64,000 nucleotides of DNA from Emcibacter sp. (lineage in GTDB: Bacteria; Pseudomonadota; Alphaproteobacteria; Sphingomonadales; Emcibacteraceae): the NCBI RefSeq assembly GCF_963675455.1, contig NZ_OY776217.1:2776001-2840000 (forward strand), read 5' to 3'. Below are positions 53,301-60,905 of this stretch, piece after piece. The stretch's first letter is position 1; each line of letters begins with the position of its first letter. The notes below the pieces were generated by a model, which was given only the letters and a program-made list of their open reading frames with translations, was not told the DNA's origin and made no database searches. A program made the translations under genes and the position numbers.

Positions 53301-53488
53301 AGGTCGGCTCACCCTACTCCAAGATATGGGTGGATCTGGCGCTAGCCGTGTCCGTTGGACTGCTTTTCGCAACGATCCTCACCCTGCTCCTCACGCCCTG
53401 CCTGCTGGCGGCAAAGGTCAAGATTTCCCTGAAACTGGCTCACAGACGCCAACTCAAAAAGGAAAGGCAGCTCAAAAGGGCTGCCTGA
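50333..53488 (+). CDS. RND family efflux permease
   Basis: Trimeric proton-driven exporter of 1051 residues, 12 membrane helices and two large periplasmic loops. The frame opens earlier, but the ATG at 50333, with GGAGG about 10 nt upstream, gives a sensible cytoplasmic N-terminus (MNSIINAAIEHFRVV). TM4 reads LLVDGSIVV: the Asp equivalent to AcrB D407 is present (residue 398) but D408 is Gly. TM10 reads VVNNNIVLID, with Asn at the AcrB K940 position. RLRPVMLTT in TM11 keeps the arginine. The substrate is unknown. Probably repressed by the divergent TetR protein. Confidence 0.95.
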   Translation: MNSIINAAIEHFRVVLLCLALIFVGGTVSYVTMPKEDTPDVTIPVIYVHMHHDGISPEDSARLLIKPMEVTLRTIEGVKQVRGIAQENGASVIVEFNAGVDPDLAILDVREQVDKARSELPEETDEPSVNEISTSQFPILNIVLYGEVPERVIYSLSRKLRDDLETIPSVLEANISGDREDLLEIIIDPLKLESYQLSPSDILSVVSNNNKLVAAGSLDSGTGRFSVKIPGVFETALDVYSLPVKVSGNSVVTLADVASIRRGYKEPQSYSRFNGEKAVSISLTKRAGENTFEAIDRAKNMVKLSARQWPDGVKHAFLSDQSIEVKNAVSSLQNSIISAILLVSVTIVIAMGNRAAFLVAVTIPGSFLLSIFLLDMFDFTINQMVMFGLILSVGLLVDGSIVVSEYADRKLHEGLGKKEAFKLAAQRMAWPILASTATTLAAFFPLLFWPGTPGEFMKFLPLTLIYTLSASFLMALIFMPTLGSKIGKKEGMSFDAARKMAASDHFSAKDVPGMTGAYVRLVDRLIRHPFRMIAAIFLVIIGIFAIFANSQVPVEFLPQGDPERLILNVHARGNLSIDEKDILVRSVEKLIENVDGVESIQSQTLVSISASSDSTEDVIGQFILNFRNWKERRGSFEIVEDIRNRTANIPGLVAEVVFPKFGPDQGKDIQIEVKADDIRKAAVVAQAIYSMLEEVPGLSDLDSTLPLPGIQWELKVDRAMAGLYDTDLLSVGNMVQLVTNGIKVGEYRPDDTDDEVDIRVRFPEKYRNLEQLDDIRVWTREGLVPISNFVKREAKQKISTIERIDTLPTFKVRSNVIDIKTRSTIVAQMEQWLSQQVFDPSVKVSFAGQDEDQQESFEFLLQAFVMALFLMCLILVTQFNSFYNAFLILLAVLLSTAGVLIGIILFDRSFHVVMTGVGIISLAGIVVNNNIVLIDTYDRLHKSGTDAYNAIVQTVAQRLRPVMLTTITTVIGLMPMVFQVDIDFANRQLEVGSPYSKIWVDLALAVSVGLLFATILTLLLTPCLLAAKVKISLKLAHRRQLKKERQLKRAA

Positions 53489-53527
53489 CCAAGGTTCCGG
53501 AGTAAAAAGGATACGTTCCAGCCGGCC

Positions 53528-54295
53528 TTACCGGCGCTTTTCCGTTCTGTGTCTTTTGACTGCAATCGGAATACTGGACAGATAGAGGAAGCCAATCACT
53601 GACATGGTGACCCACAGATGGGTAACCAGAAGAGAGAAGAAAATCGCGACCCCCAGGAAATAAAACATCACATAGTCGCGATTTATGGCCAGTCTCTTAA
53701 AGCTGAAGGTCGGAATACGGCTGACCGCCAGCAGGGCGATAATTCCAACATATGCTGAACAGACGACCGGATTTTTCAGAATGGCCCAGTCAGTCTCGAA
53801 CGACAGTATCATAGGCCACACTGATAACGCAGCGGCCGCAGGGGAAGGAATGCCGGTGAAATAATTCTTCACCTTCTTGCCGCTGGTGGCCTCTTCGCTC
53901 AGTTCCGTGTTGAAGCGGGCCAGCCTGAGCACCATGCAGATGACATAGCCGAGCGAGATGGCCCAGCCCAGCCCCTTCACATCGTGAAGCACCCACATAT
54001 ACATGATAAGAGCCGGTGCGACACCAAAGGAGACGATGTCCGACAGCGAATCAAGTTCGGCACCGAATTTGCTGCTTCCTTTCAGGAGGCGGGCAATTCG
54101 GCCGTCAAGTCCGTCAAAAACACCTGCCACCAGAATAGATACAACCGCTGCCTCCCATTTGCCCAGAATGGCAAACCGTATGGCGAACATGCCGGAACAC
54201 AGGGCCAGGATCGTCACCATGTTCGGCGCCAGGCTCCTGACCGGCATAATCGGAATTCTGCGCGTCGCTTTTTTCAGATCCTGCGGTTCACTCAA
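53528..54295 (-). CDS. pssA: CDP-diacylglycerol--serine O-phosphatidyltransferase
   Basis: Makes phosphatidylserine at the inner membrane. 255 residues with the CDP-alcohol phosphotransferase motif DGLDGRIARLLKGSSKFGAE and then LDSLSD, where all aspartates are present, plus about six hydrophobic segments. The start is TTG at 54295: it overlaps the psd stop (TTGA) and has AAGGTGA six nucleotides upstream, which supports this unusual codon. Substrate comes from CdsA and the product goes to Psd. Confidence 0.95.
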   Translation of the reverse strand: MSEPQDLKKATRRIPIMPVRSLAPNMVTILALCSGMFAIRFAILGKWEAAVVSILVAGVFDGLDGRIARLLKGSSKFGAELDSLSDIVSFGVAPALIMYMWVLHDVKGLGWAISLGYVICMVLRLARFNTELSEEATSGKKVKNYFTGIPSPAAAALSVWPMILSFETDWAILKNPVVCSAYVGIIALLAVSRIPTFSFKRLAINRDYVMFYFLGVAIFFSLLVTHLWVTMSVIGFLYLSSIPIAVKRHRTEKRR

Positions 54296-54990
54296 CGAAT
54301 TTCACCTTCGCGGTCTTTTTCCCGGATTTTTTCATTGCCGATAACAGTTTCCCCGGCAATGGCGCGCTGGCCGACACAGACTTGTGCGTGAACACCTTCA
54401 GGCAGATAGACGTCGACGCGGCTACCGAAACGAATCAAGCCGAATCTCTCTCCCGCCTTCATTTCGGTGCCGTCCACGGCCCAGCACAATATGCGCCTGG
54501 CCACCAGACCGGCGATCTGGACGAAGGCAATTTCCTTGCCACTGCTGGTTTCCATCAAAAGAGCGTGCCGTTCGTTTTCCTCGCTTGCCTTGTCGAGCGA
54601 TGCGTTGAGGTATTTTCCAGGTGTATAGGCCTGACGAATAATTTTCCCATCCATCGGAATACGGTTTACATGCACATCAAATACATTCATGAAAATGCTG
54701 ACCCGGACCCGGGGCGTTTCGCCCATTTCAAGCTCTGCCGGAGGCACCGCCTCGCCAACGGACTGCACGACACCATCAGCCGGACTGATAATCAACCCTT
54801 CTTTTACCGGTGTCACCCGTTCAGGGTCCCTGAAGAAATAGGCACACCATACAGTCAAGATAATCGCCACATTGATGAAAAATGACGGCATCTCCATGAG
54901 ATACAGAAGAACGGTCGCTACCAGAAACGCGCCGACAAATTTATACCCTTCACGATGTATGGGTACAAAAACCGAAAGGATGCTGTCCAT
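54292..54990 (-). CDS. psd: phosphatidylserine decarboxylase proenzyme
   Basis: Converts phosphatidylserine to phosphatidylethanolamine. 232 residues, the short Psd form, with one or two N-terminal membrane segments and the self-cleavage site RFGSR near residue 188, where the serine becomes the pyruvoyl group. A GTG one codon upstream (54993) is an alternative start; ATG gives the usual MDSI N-terminus. Coupled to pssA by a 4-nt overlap. Confidence 0.95.
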   Translation of the reverse strand: MDSILSVFVPIHREGYKFVGAFLVATVLLYLMEMPSFFINVAIILTVWCAYFFRDPERVTPVKEGLIISPADGVVQSVGEAVPPAELEMGETPRVRVSIFMNVFDVHVNRIPMDGKIIRQAYTPGKYLNASLDKASEENERHALLMETSSGKEIAFVQIAGLVARRILCWAVDGTEMKAGERFGLIRFGSRVDVYLPEGVHAQVCVGQRAIAGETVIGNEKIREKDREGEIR

Positions 54991-55051
54991 CACTAAAGAC
55001 TTCCTGTTAATTAAACTTTCCCTTTAGTTGTAATCCACTAGAGGGGAATCA

Positions 55052-56935
55052 TCAAATGCTTTCCGTCACCGGTACTTCGCTTTCCTCCAGCGCAGCCAGT
55101 TTTTCACGTACTTCCGAGGCTTCCTGCTGTTTCTGCCACATGCTGTAATAGAGCCCCTTTTGCGCCAACAGGTCGGCATGGCGCCCCCTTTCCACAATCC
55201 TGCCGGCATCCATCACCAGTATTTCGTCAGCATCAATGATGGTCGATAGCCGATGCGCAATGACAATTGTTGTGCGGTCTTTGGCTACCATCTTGAGCGC
55301 CGCCTGGATATCGCGTTCCGTATGACTGTCCAGGGCGGACGTGGCCTCATCCAGCAACAAGATAGACGGGTTTTTAAGAATCGTCCGGGCAATGGCCACC
55401 CGCTGTTTTTCGCCGCCAGAGAGTTTAAGCCCCCGTTCGCCAACCTCTGTTTCATATCCTTCCGGCAGAGCCTTGATAAATTTGTCGATCCTGGCCAGAC
55501 GGGCGGCCTCTTCAACCTGTTCATCTGTCGCCTCGGGATTACCGTAGCGGATGTTATAGCGGATGGTATCGTTAAACAGGACCGTGTCTTGCGGCACCAC
55601 ACCTATATGTTTTCGAACAGACGACTGGCTAACCCGGCTGATATCCTGACCGTCAATTTTCACTGTCCCCCTGGCGATCTCATAAAAACGAAACAGGATT
55701 CGGGAGATCGTCGATTTTCCCGCACCGCTGGAGCCGACGATGGCCGTCATATGCCCTGCCGGCACTGTAAAAGAGACATCCTCGAGAATGCGCCGGTTTT
55801 TCGCATAGTGAAAGGAAACATGTTCAAAGGAGACTTCGCCCCCTGCAATAACCAGGTCCTGTGCGTCGGGATGGTCCTTCACCTCGGCATGCTCGGAAAC
55901 GATGGCAAACATTTTTTCCATGTCGACCAGAGACTGCTTGATTTCACGATAGACGAAGCCCAGGAAATTGAGCGGCATATATATCTGGATTAACAGGGTA
56001 TTGACCAGTACAAAGTCACCGATCGTCAATTGCCCGTCTACAACCCCCTTGCCCGCAAGAATAAGGACAATCACCAGCCCGAGGGAAATGATCACTCCCT
56101 GCCCGACATTCAACAAGGTCAGGGACAACTGGCTTCTCACCGACGCATTTTCATATCGTTCCAGCGCCAGGTCATACCGCCGCGCCTCATGTTCCTCGTT
56201 ATTGAAATATTTAACAGTCTCGTAATTGAGGAGACTGTCGATCGCCTTGGTATTGGCCTGGGTGTCATGCCTGTTCATCTCTCGACGATATTTCAGACGC
56301 CATTCCGTCACAGCAATGGTGAAATAGATATATCCGCCGAGGCTGACAAATGTAACCAGAGCATAAAAGAACCCGAAATTAATCCAGAAGATTGCAGAAA
56401 TCAGAACAAGCTCAAGCAGTGTCGGCAGAATATTGAACAGCATAAAGCGCAGGAGAAAATCAATTCCTTTGACGCCACGCTCGATGATCCGGCTCAGTCC
56501 CCCGGTTTTTCGGTCCAGATGAAAGCGCAGAGAAAGGATATGCAGATGCCGGAAAGTCTTGAGCGCCACAGTTCTGAGTGCGTGCTGGCCCACCCTGACA
56601 AAAATGGCGTCACGGAATTCCCCAAAGACGAGACTCAATACCCGTGCCGCCCCGTAGGCCAGAATAAGCCCGAGCGGAAGGACAATAGCCAGCTTTTCAC
56701 TTCCTGGCACATCCCCTTCCCCGGACAGGACGTTGATGGCATCCTTCAGAAGAAAAGGCACGTAAACGCCGATCAGCTTGGCGGTAACCAGAAAAATCAG
56801 TGCCAGAACCACCCGGGTTTTAAGATCCGTTCGCCCTGTCGGCCACAAATACGGCAGAAGGCTTTTTACCGTTTGCCAGTGATTTTCGCCTTTGTCCCCG
56901 TCTTTTTTTTCCGGGTCTTCGATCATGGATCTCAT
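55052..56935 (-). CDS. Atm1/HMT1-type ABC exporter, fused permease and ATPase
   Basis: Homodimeric inner-membrane exporter of 627 residues: six membrane helices (about 35-340), then an ATPase with GSSGAGKST, LSGGEKQRVAIARTIL and LLLDEATSALD. The N-terminal sequence (PYLWPTGRTDLKTRVVLAL) and the HLDRKTGGLSRIIERG segment match the Atm1/ABCB7/HMT1 group, which exports glutathione-linked sulfur or metal compounds and is common in alphaproteobacteria. ATG at 56935 with AGGGC upstream. The substrate here is unproven. Confidence 0.92.
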   Translation of the reverse strand: MRSMIEDPEKKDGDKGENHWQTVKSLLPYLWPTGRTDLKTRVVLALIFLVTAKLIGVYVPFLLKDAINVLSGEGDVPGSEKLAIVLPLGLILAYGAARVLSLVFGEFRDAIFVRVGQHALRTVALKTFRHLHILSLRFHLDRKTGGLSRIIERGVKGIDFLLRFMLFNILPTLLELVLISAIFWINFGFFYALVTFVSLGGYIYFTIAVTEWRLKYRREMNRHDTQANTKAIDSLLNYETVKYFNNEEHEARRYDLALERYENASVRSQLSLTLLNVGQGVIISLGLVIVLILAGKGVVDGQLTIGDFVLVNTLLIQIYMPLNFLGFVYREIKQSLVDMEKMFAIVSEHAEVKDHPDAQDLVIAGGEVSFEHVSFHYAKNRRILEDVSFTVPAGHMTAIVGSSGAGKSTISRILFRFYEIARGTVKIDGQDISRVSQSSVRKHIGVVPQDTVLFNDTIRYNIRYGNPEATDEQVEEAARLARIDKFIKALPEGYETEVGERGLKLSGGEKQRVAIARTILKNPSILLLDEATSALDSHTERDIQAALKMVAKDRTTIVIAHRLSTIIDADEILVMDAGRIVERGRHADLLAQKGLYYSMWQKQQEASEVREKLAALEESEVPVTESI

Positions 56936-57062
56936 TGAATGCCCTGCACTATATAAGTTTTTTTAAATATTATATGAAAACGATTTTTTATTTACTCTAT
57001 TTTAAGGGGCCTGCACTAGTCTGTCATGAGAAAAGCAACCAGCTTTTAAGTGGAGTATTCAG

Positions 57063-57545
57063 GTGTCCGAAGCCGTATTATCACAGGCCTCGTTTGATAT
57101 GGGAACAAACGTGACTAAAAACAAGAAATCGGGGGCAAGTATCTACGAGTTAGACCGCCTTCTGAAAAAACTGGCCGCAGAAGTTACCGATGAAAAACTG
57201 GAATTACCGGCAGGTTTTACATTTACCTGGCATAACATCCCCTTTGCTGGACAGATCATCAGTTTTGAAGGTAATGACGAGCTTAAGCTTGATCTTGTCG
57301 CCAACCTTGGCCATCTGACCTACAGTGCCGAAAATCTTAATCATCGCAAACAGTTGCTCAGCATTTTTCAGCCTCTTGTCTGGAAAGGCGAATTTGTCAT
57401 CAACCGGCACAGCCAGATCCAGCTGATTACACAAACCAGCTTTTCCGGTGAACTCAGTGCCCGAAATATCATGACGGCTATCACCTTTACCCTTATCGAC
57501 ATCCAGGGCAGGATCAGGGATATTGCAGCTCAGATCAAAGGCTGA
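57063..57545 (+). CDS. small cytosolic protein of unknown function
   Basis: I do not recognise the family. 160 residues, no signal or membrane segment, no cysteine. An N-terminal helix (about 25-40) precedes alternating strands, a helix at NHRKQLLSIFQ, further strands, and a long C-terminal helix after SARNIM. That helix-strand order resembles the fold of CesT-type secretion chaperones and YbjN, so a chaperone or adaptor role is possible but not shown. The start is GTG at 57063 with GGAG eight nucleotides upstream. It is divergent from the ABC exporter and stands alone on its strand. Confidence 0.7.
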   Translation: MSEAVLSQASFDMGTNVTKNKKSGASIYELDRLLKKLAAEVTDEKLELPAGFTFTWHNIPFAGQIISFEGNDELKLDLVANLGHLTYSAENLNHRKQLLSIFQPLVWKGEFVINRHSQIQLITQTSFSGELSARNIMTAITFTLIDIQGRIRDIAAQIKG

Positions 57546-57581
57546 CACCAACCTCCTTCCGATTTTACGTCATCGATATAG

Positions 57582-58655
57582 CTAGTTTTGCTGATTGTCC
57601 TGCCTGGGCAGGGCAAATTTCTGCCCGGGATATATCAGGTCGGGATCGCGGATAACTTCCCTGTTGGCGCTGAAGATCATGGTGTAATGGAAACCTGATC
57701 CATACAGCTTGCGGGCGATGTGCCACAGGCTGTTCCCCGGGTGCACGATGACTTCACCTTTTGCCCGGCCCGGGTCGATTTCCAGCAGGGGATCAAAGGG
57801 CTGTTCAATCCTCACCTCAACGTCGTCCCCATCCAGCAACTGGTCAAGTCGCAGCAGATGTTCTCCGTCTGCCAGGTTTTTCTCGAATGAGAGAGTCCAG
57901 TTCCCGTCTTCGGTTCCGGTAACTTCACCCACATAGTCGTTGTCCAGATAAATCCTGACAATAGTAAGGGGAGCGGCCATGCCGGATATCATGATCCGGC
58001 CCTGATCGTCATAATCAAGGGATTCCAGTGACAGACCCTTGGTCAGATCGCCAAGATTGAGTTTTCTCGGTTTCTGCAGAACGCGGCTTGGACCATGTCC
58101 GGCCCGCGGGCTGAGGATCGCCACCACGCCCTCTGTCTCATCATCGACGAAGCGCTGCTCATCTCTTTCGGGCACTGCGACAATAACCACATCGCTAGAA
58201 TAGACATCGAAAGATCCCGGCGTCTGGGACTTCAGACTTAACTCGGTCGGACCGCTGGGAAGCGGTGAATCAAAGATCAATACCCATTCACCGTTGCGAT
58301 CAGCAACCGCAGCACCGATTTCATCTTCCCAGGCATAGATATAAACGTCGCTGTTCGGTTCCGCCCGGCCGGCGATCACGCCGGTTCCGTTGCGGCTGAT
58401 GCGGACAATATCGAAAGTGGGAATGATTGTTCTGACAACTTCTTCGCTTGCCGTTTCAACGGACTGTGTTTTCAGTTCTTCATTATCCAGAAGATCCGAC
58501 GTAAAGAGGTCCATTCCCCCCTCGTCGGCAAAAAACATAATCCAGACCACAGCACAGACCGAGACGACAGCCAACAGCGTCAGGCTTGCTTTCAATGCCC
58601 AATCGGAACTGCTGCTATCCCTTTTCTGGGGGGGTTGTCCGAGATCTTCTGCCAA
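57582..58655 (-). CDS. membrane-anchored protein with Ig-like repeats and a C-terminal LysM
   Basis: Probably binds peptidoglycan in the periplasm. 357 residues: a cytoplasmic N-terminus, one membrane helix (about 23-43), two similar beta-rich modules (around 84-155 and 205-275; both show GR/SG turns and a DGNW or NGEW motif, like bacterial Ig-like repeats), and a LysM domain (about 300-350, HPGNSLWHIARKLYGSG). The only start before the membrane helix is TTG at 58655; an in-frame stop lies five codons upstream. The ribosome binding site is weak. A role in cell-wall or polysaccharide organisation is inference. Confidence 0.85.
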   Translation of the reverse strand: MAEDLGQPPQKRDSSSSDWALKASLTLLAVVSVCAVVWIMFFADEGGMDLFTSDLLDNEELKTQSVETASEEVVRTIIPTFDIVRISRNGTGVIAGRAEPNSDVYIYAWEDEIGAAVADRNGEWVLIFDSPLPSGPTELSLKSQTPGSFDVYSSDVVIVAVPERDEQRFVDDETEGVVAILSPRAGHGPSRVLQKPRKLNLGDLTKGLSLESLDYDDQGRIMISGMAAPLTIVRIYLDNDYVGEVTGTEDGNWTLSFEKNLADGEHLLRLDQLLDGDDVEVRIEQPFDPLLEIDPGRAKGEVIVHPGNSLWHIARKLYGSGFHYTMIFSANREVIRDPDLIYPGQKFALPRQDNQQN

Positions 58656-58871
58656 GAAACTACCAAATCACCTAAGTTCTGTTACTTCTGATATATAACG
58701 GCTGGTTCATAGTTTCCAGCGCCAATTTTATTTTATGTCGGGAAAAGAAGCCACATTTGACAGGTTGTTATAAAAATTTGTCGAAACTGTGACTGGGACT
58801 TCATATTTTTATGAAATAGAGGAGCAAAACATTCTATAGTAATTTTCGTCCACTATATTACGGATTTATTC

Positions 58872-59456
58872 ATGGCTAACATAGAATCCATCTGCGTCTA
58901 TTGCGGATCAAAAACCGGAAACAACGGCAAATTTTCCACCCTTGCCCGTAACCTGGGGCATCTTATGGCGGAACAGAATATTCGCCTTGTCTACGGCGGC
59001 GGCAGTATTGGGCTCATGGGCATTATCGCCCGAGCTGTGATGGAAAAAGGCGGCAGTGTCACCGGTGTGATCCCCGGACATCTGGAGGATCTGGAAGTCG
59101 GCGAAAAAAACCTCACCGACAAATTCGTTGTTAACAACATGCATGAACGCAAGCGGATGATGTTCGATCATTCCGATGCATTTGTCATCCTGCCCGGCAG
59201 CATCGGCACCCTGGATGAAACCATTGAAATGGTCACCTGGAAACAGTTGCAGCTGCATGACAAACCAATCATCCTTCTCAATGCCGACAATTACTGGGAT
59301 CCGTTCATTAAAATGCTCAAAAACATCATCAGCGAGGGTTTCATGACGGAACATACAATGAGCCTGTTTGAAGTCATTTCCGACCTGGATGAACTTCTCC
59401 CCCTGCTGGAGAAATTGCCAGAGCCGAAAATTGACCCAAAAAATACTCTTTTTTAG
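58872..59456 (+). CDS. LOG family protein (TIGR00730, nucleoside monophosphate phosphoribohydrolase-like)
   Basis: Rossmann-fold protein of the LOG group, which in plants and several bacteria releases free base from cytokinin or purine nucleotides. 194 residues, with CVYCGSKTG, YGGGSIGLMG and ERKRMM. The catalytic motif, normally PGGxGTxxE, reads PGSIGTLDE here: the second glycine is serine while Gly, Thr and Glu remain. ATG at 58872. It is divergent from the LysM gene and 148 nt before icd. Confidence 0.9.
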   Translation: MANIESICVYCGSKTGNNGKFSTLARNLGHLMAEQNIRLVYGGGSIGLMGIIARAVMEKGGSVTGVIPGHLEDLEVGEKNLTDKFVVNNMHERKRMMFDHSDAFVILPGSIGTLDETIEMVTWKQLQLHDKPIILLNADNYWDPFIKMLKNIISEGFMTEHTMSLFEVISDLDELLPLLEKLPEPKIDPKNTLF

Positions 59457-59604
59457 CAAGATTCTTTGTGATCGGGACTTCCAAACCGCGATATCCGGTG
59501 GTATGTTGCGCCCCATCATGAGAGCAGTTCTCACCGCTTTTGAACGGAATTCCGATAACCCCGGCGACCATTCGGGTTGCCGCTGAACCGAGTAAGGGTC
59601 CAAT

Positions 59605-60819
59605 ATGGCAAAAATCAAAGTTGAAAATCCTGTCGTCGAGCTTGATGGCGATGAAATGACACGCATCATCTGGGCGTGGATCAAGGAAAAGCTGATCCAT
59701 CCCTATCTTGATATCGACCTGAAATATTATGATCTGGGCATTGAAGCCCGTGATGAAACAGACGACCAGATTACCGTTGATGCAGCCAATGCCATCCGGG
59801 AAATCGGTGTTGGTGTAAAATGCGCCACGATCACTCCGGATGAACAGCGCGTTGAGGAATTCGGCCTCAAAAGAATGTATCGTTCTCCGAACGGCACCAT
59901 TCGTAACATTCTCGGCGGTACCGTGTTCCGCGAGCCGATCATTTGTTCAAACGTACCGCGCCTTGTTCCCGGCTGGACCGACCCGATTGTTATCGGCCGC
60001 CATGCCTTTGGCGACCAGTACCGCGCTACCGATTTCCTGGTGCCCGGCGCCGGTAAACTGACCATCAAATTCCAGCCGGATGACGGTGGTGAACCGATTG
60101 AACATGAAGTCTTTAATTTCCCGAGCGCAGGTGTTGCCATGTCCATGTATAACCTGGACGACAGCATTCGCGATTTCGCCCGCGCCAGCATGAACTATGG
60201 TCTTAACCGCGGCTGGCCGGTTTACCTGTCCACAAAGAACACAATCCTGAAAGCCTACGACGGCCGCTTCAAGGATCTGTTCCAGGAAATTTTTGACAGT
60301 GAGTTTGCCGATAAATTTGCCAAGGCAGGCATCACCTATGAACACCGCCTGATCGACGACATGGTTGCCTGCGCCCTTAAATGGAACGGCAAATTTGTCT
60401 GGGCCTGTAAAAACTATGACGGTGACGTTCAGTCCGACACCGTTGCCCAGGGTTTCGGTTCCCTCGGCCTGATGACATCCGCGCTGATGACGCCGGACGG
60501 GAAAGTGGTTGAGGCAGAGGCTGCCCACGGGACCGTGACACGTCACTATCGCATGCACCAGCAAGGGAAGGAAACATCCACCAACCCGATCGCTTCCATC
60601 TATGCCTGGACAGGTGGCCTGAAACACCGCGCCAAACTCGACGGAAATGATGAACTGATGAAATTCGCCAGCACGCTGGAGCGGGTCTGTGTGGATACTG
60701 TGGAAAGCGGTTTCATGACCAAAGACCTGGCGCTACTCGTCGGTCCGGAACAGAACTGGCTCACCTCACGTCAGTTCTTTGACAAGATTGATGAAAACCT
60801 GCAAAAAGCAATGGCATAA
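59605..60819 (+). CDS. icd: isocitrate dehydrogenase (NADP+)
   Basis: TCA cycle enzyme, isocitrate to 2-oxoglutarate. 404 residues of the eukaryote-like dimeric NADP type: VELDGDEMTRIIW, SPNGTIRNILGGTVFREPI, LIDDMVACALKW and EAAHGTVTRHYR are present. ATG at 59605. A strong terminator follows, so it is probably monocistronic. Confidence 0.98.
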   Translation: MAKIKVENPVVELDGDEMTRIIWAWIKEKLIHPYLDIDLKYYDLGIEARDETDDQITVDAANAIREIGVGVKCATITPDEQRVEEFGLKRMYRSPNGTIRNILGGTVFREPIICSNVPRLVPGWTDPIVIGRHAFGDQYRATDFLVPGAGKLTIKFQPDDGGEPIEHEVFNFPSAGVAMSMYNLDDSIRDFARASMNYGLNRGWPVYLSTKNTILKAYDGRFKDLFQEIFDSEFADKFAKAGITYEHRLIDDMVACALKWNGKFVWACKNYDGDVQSDTVAQGFGSLGLMTSALMTPDGKVVEAEAAHGTVTRHYRMHQQGKETSTNPIASIYAWTGGLKHRAKLDGNDELMKFASTLERVCVDTVESGFMTKDLALLVGPEQNWLTSRQFFDKIDENLQKAMA

Positions 60820-60840
60820 GGTTTTCCGGTATTGAACATG

Positions 60841-60868
60841 AAAGGCCCGCCTGACGCGGGCCTTTTTT
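60841..60868 (+). terminator. intrinsic terminator of icd
   Basis: Arms AAAGGCCCGC (60841-60850) and GCGGGCCTTT (60856-60865) with a 5-nt loop are followed by further T, 21 nt after the icd stop. Confidence 0.9.
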
Positions 60869-60905
60869 ATTTCACACTGCTCTCCCCGGCTATTGCGTTC
60901 CGGAG

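Noticed and set aside
53465..53486. Hairpin AGGCAGC/GCTGCCT at the end of the RND permease gene
   Set aside because: It ends on the stop codon and has no following T-run on either strand, so it was not called a terminator.
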